Shown: positions 45,620-53,883 of the stretch, piece by piece | Position numbering within the stretch: position 1 is the first letter of the stretch | How the letters are laid out: every line of letters starts with the position of its first letter | Assembly: GCF_000330725.2 (NCBI RefSeq) | Contig: NZ_AMZY02000008.1 | Location: forward strand, 62,001-126,000 | Source: Mariniradius saccharolyticus AK6 | GTDB lineage: Bacteria; Bacteroidota; Bacteroidia; Cytophagales; Cyclobacteriaceae | Length of the DNA stretch: 64,000 bases | Direction: 5' to 3' | Notes under the pieces: generated by a model | Database searches by the model: none | Told to the model about the DNA's origin: nothing | What the model saw: the letters and a program-made list of their open reading frames with translations, nothing else | Made by a program: the position numbers and the translations under genes

Positions 45620-46849
45620 TTAGCTGTTTTTGAACCTTTCGTAAAGGTTTATTCCTTCATCAAGCCCTTTATTTAGAATTGTGGTTACTACGGTTTCCAA
45701 ATCAATTTTTTCAAAATCCTGTTTGCCTTTTGCTAAATCCAATTTGCTGAACCTCTCCTTCAACCCCTTATAAGTCCCATCCTCATTCCCTTTCACCATC
45801 TTCAGAAACTCCAATTTCCCTTTAATCACATTCACCAAATGTGCATTCATATTTTTCACATGGCCCTTGTCGGCCATGTAGTCCTGTTTAAAGATCTGTT
45901 CCGCTTTTTCATAGCCATACGATTCCCAATAGTACAGCCACATACGGAGTTCCTTCACATATTGCCTGCGGACATTTACCTTGTCGTTTATGATCAAGCC
46001 GGTCGCCTCTTGCCTAAATCCAGACCTTTGCAACCGTGTTTTCTTGGGATTGATAGACAGTTTTTCTTCCTCAATCAATCTCCCAAACTCAGCCCTGAAG
46101 TTGTCGAATCGGCCTTTCTGGTTTAATGATGGGTTATCTTCAATATGATAAATATTGTGTGGGGATGAAAAAGTAATGTCATCCGCATAACGGGAGTAAT
46201 TTGCGCCAAAGCGCTTGGCAAGTCCGTTAAGTCTTCGGTCCAATCGTTCACAAAGTATGTTCGTGATGGTCGGGGATGTAGGGCTTCCCTGAGGCAATAC
46301 AAGTTTAGTGATTCCATCAACTTCAAGAGGATGGGTACACAAACTTGCCAGCAAAAAAGCTATTTTTTCCTTTTCTTTGCTTACCCCCAAATTGAAGGGG
46401 GTAAACATAAAGGCCAATTTGACTTTGTTTCGATCAAAAGAATGGAAGAAATCTTTCAAATCAAGATTGAGGACATAATGATTGCCAACATGATTTTTTG
46501 CATTGTCCACAATGGATTTGTCGAGGACAAAGCCAGTTGCAGTTCGGTGAGGCTCGTGGATACATTGCAAGACGAAATTCAGTGAACGCAATATTGATTT
46601 TAGTCCATTTGTAGGAGCGTGTATTGTTCTCACTCCCCCTGATTTCTTTTTTATTGAAAATTTACTGTAGCGACGAGTACATAATTTTGGATCGGCATAA
46701 TATGTCAAGGCTCGTAGTTCCAATGGCTTGAATTTTTCCCCATACATCATTTTCTTAGCTGCATTTAAGAGTTGGAGCAAATCTTCTTTGCTTTGAAGAT
46801 TTTCGAATTGCTTTCTGACTTGGGCTATATGTTGAGGATCTATTTTCAT
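45620..46849 (-). CDS. Retron reverse transcriptase
   Basis: A 409-residue RT of the retron type. The retron hallmark NAxxH is present as NAKNH (116-120). The palm has LNLDLKDFFHSF (motif A), LPQGSPTSP (185-193) and catalytic YADD (221-224). The region-Y motif usually written VTG is ATG (282-284), followed by LIINDKVNV and the thumb-like end HLVNVIKGKLEFLKMVKG. It primes on the 2'-OH of a guanosine in its own non-coding RNA to make msDNA. The candidate RNA lies directly upstream (46873-47100), 24 bases before the ATG, and a possible effector follows, the standard order RNA-RT-effector. Confidence 0.92.
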   Translation of the reverse strand: MKIDPQHIAQVRKQFENLQSKEDLLQLLNAAKKMMYGEKFKPLELRALTYYADPKLCTRRYSKFSIKKKSGGVRTIHAPTNGLKSILRSLNFVLQCIHEPHRTATGFVLDKSIVDNAKNHVGNHYVLNLDLKDFFHSFDRNKVKLAFMFTPFNLGVSKEKEKIAFLLASLCTHPLEVDGITKLVLPQGSPTSPTITNILCERLDRRLNGLAKRFGANYSRYADDITFSSPHNIYHIEDNPSLNQKGRFDNFRAEFGRLIEEEKLSINPKKTRLQRSGFRQEATGLIINDKVNVRRQYVKELRMWLYYWESYGYEKAEQIFKQDYMADKGHVKNMNAHLVNVIKGKLEFLKMVKGNEDGTYKGLKERFSKLDLAKGKQDFEKIDLETVVTTILNKGLDEGINLYERFKNS

Positions 46850-46872
46850 TTCGATTAAAAATTTGGCTCTAT

Positions 46873-47100
46873 GAAAACACCTGCCTGATATTCTATGCGT
46901 ATGATGAATTTGTGTAATTATAAATACATAAAATATCTATAAAGACTAAACTATCAAAGGACCAAATGGAGGTCAGAAGTCTACTCAGGAGTTGGAAAAT
47001 TCCCAAGAGACATTTATCCCAACAAATGTCGGGAACAGGTGCCGATCTTTTCGATAAACCGAAACAGCACCCACAGATCAATACCTTTGGCAGGTGTTTC
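46873..47100 (-). ncRNA. Candidate retron msr-msd RNA
   Basis: On the minus strand the segment is bounded by complementary arms. The 5' arm a1 is GAAACACCTGCC (47100-47089) and the 3' arm a2 is GGCAGGTGTTTTC (46885-46873), 11 bases pairing perfectly. Inside are two msr-like hairpins. The first has outer stem GGTGC/GCACC and inner stem TTTCG/CGAAA (about 47072-47039). The second is GACATTT/AAATGTC (47030-47009). An msd-like long hairpin GATATTTTATG/CATAGAATATC (46937-46887) abuts a2. A further imperfect stem (AGACT...AGTCT) lies between them. Size (about 228 nt) and position just before the RT fit a retron RNA. The branching guanosine cannot be fixed by eye. Confidence 0.8.
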
Positions 47101-47112
47101 AAAGAACCATGA

Positions 47113-47120
47113 CAAACCTA
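47113..47120 (-). promoter_or_regulatory. Bacteroidota -7 promoter box for the retron RNA
   Basis: The minus-strand sequence TAGGTTTG is an exact match to the Bacteroidota -7 consensus TAnnTTTG. It would place transcription start about six to eight bases downstream, at the very 5' edge of the a1 arm (47100). No clear -33 TTG was found at the expected spacing. Confidence 0.6.
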
Positions 47121-47208
47121 TCCAAAAAGTGTGCGAAAGGCCTGCACTATTCAAGATGTGATCTGTCTTTTTATTACTTTCACTATTGCTATAATAATAA
47201 AAAACCAA

Positions 47209-48219
47209 ATGGGAAAAAAGAACAGTCCGCTGATACGGTACAAAATTTTGGACCAATGTTTCCGCAACCCCGGAAGGAAATACTTTTTTGAAGATTTGAA
47301 GGAGGCGATTGATTCGGTATTGTGTGAAATCGATCCCGAATATGGGGGAATCAGCCGCAGACAGCTGTTTGACGACATCGCCTTTATGGAGAGTCCCGAA
47401 GGATGGGGGATCGAACTGGAAAAGCCAAGGGAAAACAGGAAGACCTACTACCGATATGTGGACACCTCTTTCTCCATCCACCAGCTTCCCCTGAACGAAT
47501 TGGAGATCAAAGAACTGGAAGATGCGATATCTGTACTCTCCAACTTCAAGGGAATGCCCCAATTTGAAAACTTGGAGGAGATCATCCCTAAGCTTCGGAA
47601 CGGCATTACCCAAAAGGGACAGGCAAAAGTGATTTCCTTTGATTCCAATCCCGACTTGATGGGCTTGGATTTTCTGGGACAGCTGATCGATGCTACGGTC
47701 AACAAAAAGGTACTGCACATCAAATACCATCCTTTCACCTTTGAGCATCCAGTCAGCTTGGAGTTCCACCCCTATTTCCTGAAGCAGCACAACAACCGCT
47801 GGTTTGTATTTGGCCTAAATCCTGAAAACCAAAAACCGGACTGGAACCTGGCTTTGGACAGGATTCTGGAAATCAGCGAGTCCAAAAGCAAATACGTTCC
47901 CAACAAGGCCATCGATTGGGAGGAATACTTTGAGGAAATCATCGGGGTCACCAAACCTGAAAACCAAAAGCTGGAAATGATTGTCCTTCGATTTTATGGG
48001 GTGACCGGAAAGTATGTAGCTTCAAAGCCTCTCCATGGAACCCAAAAACATAAGTGGCTGGATGCCCAAACCCTCGAGGTGAGGATCGAGGTCATCCCCA
48101 ACATCGAACTCGAAAGGCTCCTGCTTTCCTACGGAGAAAACATCGAAGTCATTTCTCCGAGCGAGTTGCGGGACAGGATAGCCATTCGTCACAAAGATGC
48201 GGCGAAGCGGTACAAATAA
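47209..48219 (+). CDS. WYL-domain transcriptional regulator
   Basis: A 337-residue regulator from the ATG at 47209 (MGKKNSPLIRY). An upstream GTG at 47131 would run into the retron promoter region. The N-terminal winged HTH (about 8-60) precedes a WYL domain with ALDRILEIS and FHPYFLKQHNNRWFVFGL, and a WCX C-terminal extension (about 245-337). WYL regulators, including BrxR of BREX loci, control defence genes and may sense nucleic acid or nucleotides. It is divergent from the retron RNA, with about 108 bases between, so it is well placed to regulate the retron; BREX starts 25 kb away and carries no regulator of its own. Confidence 0.85.
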   Translation: MGKKNSPLIRYKILDQCFRNPGRKYFFEDLKEAIDSVLCEIDPEYGGISRRQLFDDIAFMESPEGWGIELEKPRENRKTYYRYVDTSFSIHQLPLNELEIKELEDAISVLSNFKGMPQFENLEEIIPKLRNGITQKGQAKVISFDSNPDLMGLDFLGQLIDATVNKKVLHIKYHPFTFEHPVSLEFHPYFLKQHNNRWFVFGLNPENQKPDWNLALDRILEISESKSKYVPNKAIDWEEYFEEIIGVTKPENQKLEMIVLRFYGVTGKYVASKPLHGTQKHKWLDAQTLEVRIEVIPNIELERLLLSYGENIEVISPSELRDRIAIRHKDAAKRYK

Positions 48220-48536
48220 GGTAACCTGGAAGACGCACGGTTTGACAGTCATCGCCCTTACAAGACCTACTTGCCTTTATTTATGTCCGGCATCAAAAAA
48301 TGCTGAAGGCCGTCCTCCAATCTAGCCCCCAAATCCAATTGTCGCGATCCATAGGTCAAAATTTCATACCCAAACCAAAAAAACATCGGGGGATTCAATG
48401 ATATGGAATCAACTGGTTTACAGGGTAAATGACAATGGGTACAGACACACCATCGTTAAAAAACCAAAACCGTTTAAATCTTGGAATTCATGTGGCAAAA
48501 CTTTTCAGTAATTTCGCAATCTTTTTCACCCAAGAT

Positions 48537-50585
48537 ATGAAGACGATCATAAGTGATCCGACCCTGATCACAAAAGAGGTTGTTTCGTCCGATGGAACCA
48601 GACACTTTGTAATTAAGAACACGCTGGAATCAGGCGATCCCACAAAACTGGGCCACGTATTTAGGTTCCTCCCGCCAGGTATTCTCCACAAAGAGGAAAC
48701 CGGTATCGGCGCAACCACACTTGAACTTGAGTCAAAGAGAAATTCGATCGTGGTGGAACCTCTCAGAAGTACTGCTTTGACCAAAAGTCAAAAATCTCCG
48801 GATTATTTTTTCGTAGGTACGAGGCCCGATGGAAGCATCGCCACCGCCGAGGAAATACGGGAATATGTGAAGGGAAGGGAACACGTCGGAAAGCCGGTGA
48901 AGTTCATATGCGTTGCAGACAGTCTAAACAGGGTTATCGAGGCATTGGGACAAAAAAAGATCAAAGACGATGGCTTCCATCTTCTGATCGACGAGTCAGA
49001 TTCCTTCCAAACGTCTGCCTCCTATCGAAGAAGTATGGAAAAGGCACTGGATTATTACAAGGATGTCTTCGAACCCAGGAACCGTTCGATGGTTACTGCC
49101 ACGCCACTCGTCTTTACTGACCCCAAGCTAAGTAGCGAACAAAAAACCAAATTCAGTTATTCATCTCCCGTAAGGAGACCGCTGACTTTGGTTGAAACGA
49201 CCAATGTAGCTGGCGCCATTTACGAGAAAATCGTGGACCATTTCAGCGACCCTTCTGCCGGGAAGCTGGTGGTTGCCCTAAACAATGCCACAAAAATAAG
49301 GGATTTGGCAGATATGCTGGTTGTCAACAAAATACTGGACCAAAACGACATCAGAGTGCTGTGCGGAAAGGGAAGCGTCGACAAAGTCAAAAAATACTAC
49401 CATGAATTGATGGACAGTATGCTTCCCGTGAAGCTGGTGTTCAAGACTTCGGCCTATTTCGTTGGGTACGACATCGAAGAACCCTACCACTTGTTGATAG
49501 GGGTTGCATATGGCAAAATAATGCAGCTGTCGGAACTCACCATCAAGCAAATTGTGGGGAGGGCAAGAACGGGTCTTCATTCCGTTACCGTCATTGCCCA
49601 AAAAAATCCCCTTCCCTTGTCAAATAGACTTGATTTCGATGATATCCTGGAGATCGCAAACCACCAACTCGACGGGTATCGGTGCCTCATCATCAATTTC
49701 GAAAAGAGCAAGCATCTATTGGACGAGGTAAAGGTGATGAAGGAGAAGATAGAAAAGGCAATGAAATTCAGGGGCTATTCCTACATCAGGGAAGACTTCC
49801 AAGGCAAACCGCAAATCAGCTACCTGAACATTGATGGGTATTTGGAGGAAACAAGAATTCGGGAAAGGATCTTCGCCGTAGCCGGAGGACTTAAGATGGC
49901 ACTTGAAGAGGCGGGATTTGACGTCTCAACAGTCGACATGGTGTCTACCAAGAGAATATCCCAGTCCAATGAACAGATTCAGGAACAGAAAAAAATCAGG
50001 GAAATTGCCGAAAGGACGCTTCCGGGATCGGCGGGGAAATGGGATCCGGCCATTCTTAAAAATCCTGTCCCTTTCAAACGACTGGAACATGCGTACGGGA
50101 TTTACGACCGGTACCAGGCGTATGTGGATCCGGATTTCCTCCGGGAACAGATACTCCTGAAATTGGATTCAGTCAACGAATCCGGATCGAAGCGGTCACT
50201 GAATAAGCTGGACAGTTTGCTCTATTTTCATGTCCTGGACCCTTCAACACCATTGAAGGGACACATATTCTCAAAGGTCGAGGTCGGCAAACGCTACAGC
50301 AAAGGCAGTCTCTTATCCATAGCAAACGATGCACTTGCAATTGCGGGGATATATACACCCTACCCCGATTACAGCCAGGCAAGAAAAATGTTGGGTGTAT
50401 TTTTCGAGATCGAATCCGACGGTCGGCCACGGAAGAACCCGAAAACAGAGGCAAGAGACCAAAAGATTGTCTCATTAAGGAAAATCAAGGATGGTGCAGG
50501 AAACAGCATTGAGTTTCCAAAACCGGTGAAATTCCTTCCCATTAGCAAGGAAAAATTCAGAGCGGATATGTGGTTCAAAAAATGA
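48537..50585 (+). CDS. SF2 helicase-like protein with degenerate Walker A
   Basis: A 682-residue protein from the ATG at 48537 (MKTIISDPTL); an upstream ATG at 48429 adds 36 residues of poor quality. It has helicase landmarks in order: ETGIGATTLELE in the P-loop position (lysine replaced by alanine), LLIDESDSF (Walker B), MVTATPLVF (motif III) and QIVGRARTG (motif VI). Without the P-loop lysine, ordinary ATP hydrolysis is doubtful, although the TGIGATTLE pattern looks conserved in itself. It precedes a RecA-like gene across a C-rich spacer. Role in element replication or transfer is a guess. Confidence 0.6.
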   Translation: MKTIISDPTLITKEVVSSDGTRHFVIKNTLESGDPTKLGHVFRFLPPGILHKEETGIGATTLELESKRNSIVVEPLRSTALTKSQKSPDYFFVGTRPDGSIATAEEIREYVKGREHVGKPVKFICVADSLNRVIEALGQKKIKDDGFHLLIDESDSFQTSASYRRSMEKALDYYKDVFEPRNRSMVTATPLVFTDPKLSSEQKTKFSYSSPVRRPLTLVETTNVAGAIYEKIVDHFSDPSAGKLVVALNNATKIRDLADMLVVNKILDQNDIRVLCGKGSVDKVKKYYHELMDSMLPVKLVFKTSAYFVGYDIEEPYHLLIGVAYGKIMQLSELTIKQIVGRARTGLHSVTVIAQKNPLPLSNRLDFDDILEIANHQLDGYRCLIINFEKSKHLLDEVKVMKEKIEKAMKFRGYSYIREDFQGKPQISYLNIDGYLEETRIRERIFAVAGGLKMALEEAGFDVSTVDMVSTKRISQSNEQIQEQKKIREIAERTLPGSAGKWDPAILKNPVPFKRLEHAYGIYDRYQAYVDPDFLREQILLKLDSVNESGSKRSLNKLDSLLYFHVLDPSTPLKGHIFSKVEVGKRYSKGSLLSIANDALAIAGIYTPYPDYSQARKMLGVFFEIESDGRPRKNPKTEARDQKIVSLRKIKDGAGNSIEFPKPVKFLPISKEKFRADMWFKK

Positions 50586-51226
50586 AGGAATTTTACATAT
50601 ATATAAAACTCACACCAAAATCCTGCATTTCTTGGATAACAGTGTATACGTGAACGGTCAGTCCCTGCAACTCTTTCTCTTTTCTTACGCCAAACGGGCA
50701 ACATAAAATCCCCGCGCCTATAATGTTAGATAGCTAAATCCGCTGTATCCGTTTTTTGTGGTCTGCGGAATCTCTACCGGATGTGAATCAACTTCCCCTA
50801 TCGAGAATCGTCAAGTTTCCGGAATCCACAACCTTAAACCCACAATGAAACCGGTTCGGACCCGTACGGATTGTTCCGGAACAGCTCAAGCTGTTTGCGT
50901 TCGGAAGAAGGTACTTCCCCCTAACTCCCCCCCCCCCATCGGAAAAAAAGTACCCCCTACCCCCGGGTTTATTCAATGATTTCCGAAAGCCCAGCGATCC
51001 CCCAGGAAAGGATTTCCAGCCAATGGAACAGATGATTAATCTGTTTGGATCCTCCCCCGAACCCAACACAGACTTTTGTTCAGGTTGTCCGTTCCCACAA
51101 CAACCACCGCGGACTATGCCAACAGGGGCAAACCTTAATCCGTCCAAAACATCCTACTAGATAGCTAAGTCAGGGCTGATACACATCCCCCTACCCCCCA
51201 GATACTCCAACAAAATTTTCATTGTC
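50586..51226. other. Non-coding C-rich spacer with direct repeats
   Basis: 641 bases without a convincing gene. It holds two 14-base direct repeats differing at one base, TAGATAGCTAAATC (50727-50740) and TAGATAGCTAAGTC (51158-51171). Between and after them lie several C-runs of the form CCCCCTAmC (about 50911-50972 and 51185-51200), including a run of about ten C. On the minus strand these are G-runs able to form a quadruplex. The layout could mark an origin or regulatory region of the mobile element; nothing proves it. Confidence 0.4.
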
Positions 51227-51778
51227 ATGAATTTACCAACAGAAAAAACACAAATCGGAAAAGTCAGAATCGTGGTAAAGGGCCAGGATAGCTTTCGGAC
51301 CACGGCTGCATCGATGATCATCGCATCAGGATTCGAACCCGACCCGAACAACGTTGCCGTCATCGACACCAACAGCAACTACAACAAGCTGTTTGCGGGA
51401 TGGGGATTCCACAACCTCGTCCAGTTAAATTATCCTTGTACACTGGAAAAGATGCTGGGGGCAATCGAATCCTGCGAAACAAAGAAAGTGCTGGTTATTG
51501 ACAGCATTGATTCATTTCTGTCAACCCTGATGGCGATCCATTCCCGGGAGAATGAAACTGGCTGGGAGTCGATAGTCAAATCTTGGCGGAAGGTGATTGC
51601 AAGGCTGATGTTGGGCTCCTGCCACGTAATCGTATCCTTAAAGGTTCGAGATCAAATGATGGAAGATCTGGATGTCTTTGGTCTGGAAGAAATTCTTCCT
51701 CCCATTCCAGCGAGTGGACTGGGTTCCGATTGGTTCGAGGATACCAAGGCCCTGTTGTCAAAACTGTGCTCATGCTAA
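51227..51778 (+). CDS. RecA/KaiC-like ATPase-fold protein with degenerate P-loop
   Basis: A 183-residue protein. A strand-loop VVKGQDSFRTTAASMI sits where a Walker A would be, but the G-x-x-x-x-G-K-S/T pattern is broken. The Walker B-like strand is KVLVIDSIDSFLSTL (near 85-99), and VIVSLKVRDQMMED follows, as in RecA/DnaB-type cores. It could be a phage- or plasmid-type replication accessory (Erf/Sak4-like), but the P-loop change makes this uncertain. A strong terminator follows. Confidence 0.5.
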   Translation: MNLPTEKTQIGKVRIVVKGQDSFRTTAASMIIASGFEPDPNNVAVIDTNSNYNKLFAGWGFHNLVQLNYPCTLEKMLGAIESCETKKVLVIDSIDSFLSTLMAIHSRENETGWESIVKSWRKVIARLMLGSCHVIVSLKVRDQMMEDLDVFGLEEILPPIPASGLGSDWFEDTKALLSKLCSC

Positions 51779-51785
51779 TATAACC

Positions 51786-51817
51786 AAAAAGGGGTGGGCA
51801 ATAGCCACCCCCTTTTT
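51786..51817 (+). terminator. Rho-independent terminator
   Basis: Stem GGGGTGG/CCACCCC with loop GCAATAG, flanked by AAAAA on the left and TTTTT on the right. It directly follows the RecA-like gene and faces the convergent HTH gene, so it probably works in both directions. Confidence 0.85.
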
Positions 51818-51869
51818 CGATCTTACAAAGTTTTAAAGCTTGACAGTTTAACTTTTATCGGTTTAAATT

Positions 51870-53036
51870 TCACAGGGTTCTCCAGATATCCTTGTATCGG
51901 CTTCTCATAAAATCGTCCAAGATTTCCATTGTATCTGGGTCTAAAAGCTCTAAGGTCTTCGAATTATTCCCGACCGTGGGATCAAGCCAATCGATAAGCG
52001 CCCTCACCCTGTCAAAGGTTGCTATCCTGTGAAGGTCCAGGCTACCTTCCGCTTTTCTTTTTGACTCCATCGCATCGATAAATTTGCGCATCCGATTTGC
52101 AAGATGCCATCTATCGGTTAACCTGATCGCATATTTCATCAATTCAGCTTCTCTAATGGCCTCAGCCCTCCTTTTTTCTTTGTTTTTTTCAAACTCCCTT
52201 TCACGTTCCTCCTCAAGCCTCACTCTTTCACGTTCTTCATTGACCCTGGCACTTTCTTCCCTGAGACCGTTGACTATAGAATCAAGGTAATAAGAGAGGT
52301 CATATCCCTTCCTTTCATCCCAGTGCCTGCGGGACCAGTTATTGAGATATTCAAATACCAGCAACCCGCTCGGTTCCAAGGTGTGGCCTTCAAAATCGAA
52401 ACTTCCGGGAGCCCTTTTCTTGCTCAATTTCTCGTAAAGCCTGATCTTGATTAGCTCACCATCCACCTCGAAGAAAGACTCCCCGATGTTGGTTTGCAAC
52501 CTATAACCTTTGCCTTCACAGGTTTTCACAATCATGTCGTAGGCTCTCAATGCCCTCGACAAAGACTCTGGGGAAACGCGGATATCCAAAAAACCGGGAT
52601 CGGAGACCAATATGTTCTTCATCCTACCTGAATTATCCGGCTGCTTTCCCTCAAGGTGACTTTTGACAGCTTCCACCATGGGATGGGGATCACCGAGCGA
52701 TTCGGGTATAGAAGTCACCGATGGTCCAGGGAACTCCAGGCCTGCCCTATCCTTTGATTTTTTTTTCGTTTTGAAGCCCGTTGGGCGTTCCCTTAAAGTG
52801 CATTTCAGAGGGCCAATATAACCGGTCGGTAGAGGCCCAAGGATCGGCTTTGGCTCCGGATTTCCCGCAATTACACGGTTCCAGTACCCGCTGTAGGGTA
52901 CTGGAATTTGCATTTTTTTACAGGCTTTGCTGAGGCCTCTATCACTGATTTCATATTGCTCCGCGATCTTCTTCATGGGCATTGACCAGACTAGGTCATA
53001 AAGTTCTTCCCGGGAAAATACCTTATGATTCTGCAC
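51870..53036 (-). CDS. HTH-containing protein of unknown function
   Basis: A 388-residue protein. Residues about 8-52 form a helix-turn-helix of a widespread uncharacterised family (EELYDLVWSMPMKKIAEQYEIS, key parts ELYDLVWSMP and DRGLSKACKKM, then VPYSGYW). A middle domain of unknown fold (about 150-270) precedes a highly charged coiled coil (about 275-320, RVRLEEEREREFEKNKEKRR). Such proteins are common in accessory regions and are likely DNA-binding. The start overlaps the end of the upstream gene by 14 bases, so the two are co-translated. Confidence 0.7.
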   Translation of the reverse strand: MQNHKVFSREELYDLVWSMPMKKIAEQYEISDRGLSKACKKMQIPVPYSGYWNRVIAGNPEPKPILGPLPTGYIGPLKCTLRERPTGFKTKKKSKDRAGLEFPGPSVTSIPESLGDPHPMVEAVKSHLEGKQPDNSGRMKNILVSDPGFLDIRVSPESLSRALRAYDMIVKTCEGKGYRLQTNIGESFFEVDGELIKIRLYEKLSKKRAPGSFDFEGHTLEPSGLLVFEYLNNWSRRHWDERKGYDLSYYLDSIVNGLREESARVNEERERVRLEEEREREFEKNKEKRRAEAIREAELMKYAIRLTDRWHLANRMRKFIDAMESKRKAEGSLDLHRIATFDRVRALIDWLDPTVGNNSKTLELLDPDTMEILDDFMRSRYKDIWRTL

Positions 53037-53691
53037 AGCCCACCTCCCTCAATTTGACCATTATTGCATCTTTTACATGGGGGTTCTCCTCGAGATCACA
53101 ATAAAAAATTTGGTCTTCATTGGATTCCGACACACTTTCTTCGCTTGTTTCCGAAATAGTCAGGAGCCTAAAATCGAAAAAAGGAGTAAGTCTATTTTCA
53201 ATAATTTCATTTGAAATGATCATTGAAAGATTGATGGTATCACCATAAACTTTTATTGCAGCTTCAAGAGCTGTTGACAAAAGTTTCAGGTCTCCAATGG
53301 ACCTTAGAGTCCTCCAGAATTCAATTGGATCGGTCTTTCGAGAAATACAGAGCCCTTCCACACATAATGATCCCCTAAACTCCTTTACGGAAACATGAAA
53401 ATCTGCATAATACTTTGATGACCATAGCGCGATAAAATCATCGTTATGATAAATCTTCCCAAATGCTTTCGCAAATGCACCGCTTGGAAAATGAATCCGG
53501 ATCTCGTCACAGTGTATCCAATGAAGCACCTGCCTAACAATATGCTCCTTCTGGAAAATCTTGAAGTAGTTTCCATTAACACCACGGAATATTGAGCAAT
53601 CATCGGATTTAAAAACAATCGAATGCCCGTTAAGCTTTTTTCCTGCTTCCAAACCTGTAAGCAAAACTATTTCATCCTGATATAATTTCAT
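53023..53691 (-). CDS. Unknown protein, paralogue of the 53884-54453 gene
   Basis: A 222-residue protein of no family I know. It shares an ordered set of positions with the neighbouring gene product: FKIFQKEHIVRQVLHWI, FAKAFGKIYHNDDFIALW, EFWRTLRSIGDLKLLSTALEAAI and LTPFFDF. The two are therefore duplicated or related effector/immunity-like genes. Its 3' end overlaps the HTH gene by 14 bases. A 10-base inverted repeat lies just upstream (53719-53777). Confidence 0.6.
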   Translation of the reverse strand: MKLYQDEIVLLTGLEAGKKLNGHSIVFKSDDCSIFRGVNGNYFKIFQKEHIVRQVLHWIHCDEIRIHFPSGAFAKAFGKIYHNDDFIALWSSKYYADFHVSVKEFRGSLCVEGLCISRKTDPIEFWRTLRSIGDLKLLSTALEAAIKVYGDTINLSMIISNEIIENRLTPFFDFRLLTISETSEESVSESNEDQIFYCDLEENPHVKDAIMVKLREVGCAES

Positions 53692-53718
53692 TTTTTGTGA
53701 ATTTTAAGATTGATAAGT

Positions 53719-53777
53719 AAAAAGGAGGTAGACATACATCGCATGTACTACCGTATATATAGTCATCCCTCCTTTTT
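53719..53777. terminator. Inverted repeat between paralogous genes
   Basis: Perfect 10-base arms AAAAAGGAGG and CCTCCTTTTT with a 39-base interior that itself contains TACAT/ATGTA. On the minus strand the stem is followed by a T-run, so it may end the transcript of the upstream paralogue before the 53023-53691 gene. A regulatory role is equally possible. Confidence 0.5.
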
Positions 53778-53883
53778 CAATTGTTATAGATCCATCCCGC
53801 AAATGGGGTCTTCGGGGTATGGGCTTGAAGAAGAATGTCTTTATTTAATCTTTGCAGAACAACCTCGATTTACCACTGCCCCA

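Noticed and set aside
45620-46849. RT as a group II intron or diversity-generating retroelement
   Set aside because: No intron maturase domain or template/variable repeat was seen; NAxxH, YADD and the upstream RNA arms favour a retron.
50758-51147. Open frames in the C-rich spacer on both strands
   Set aside because: Their composition follows the C-runs (proline/glycine-rich) and they show no protein-like pattern.
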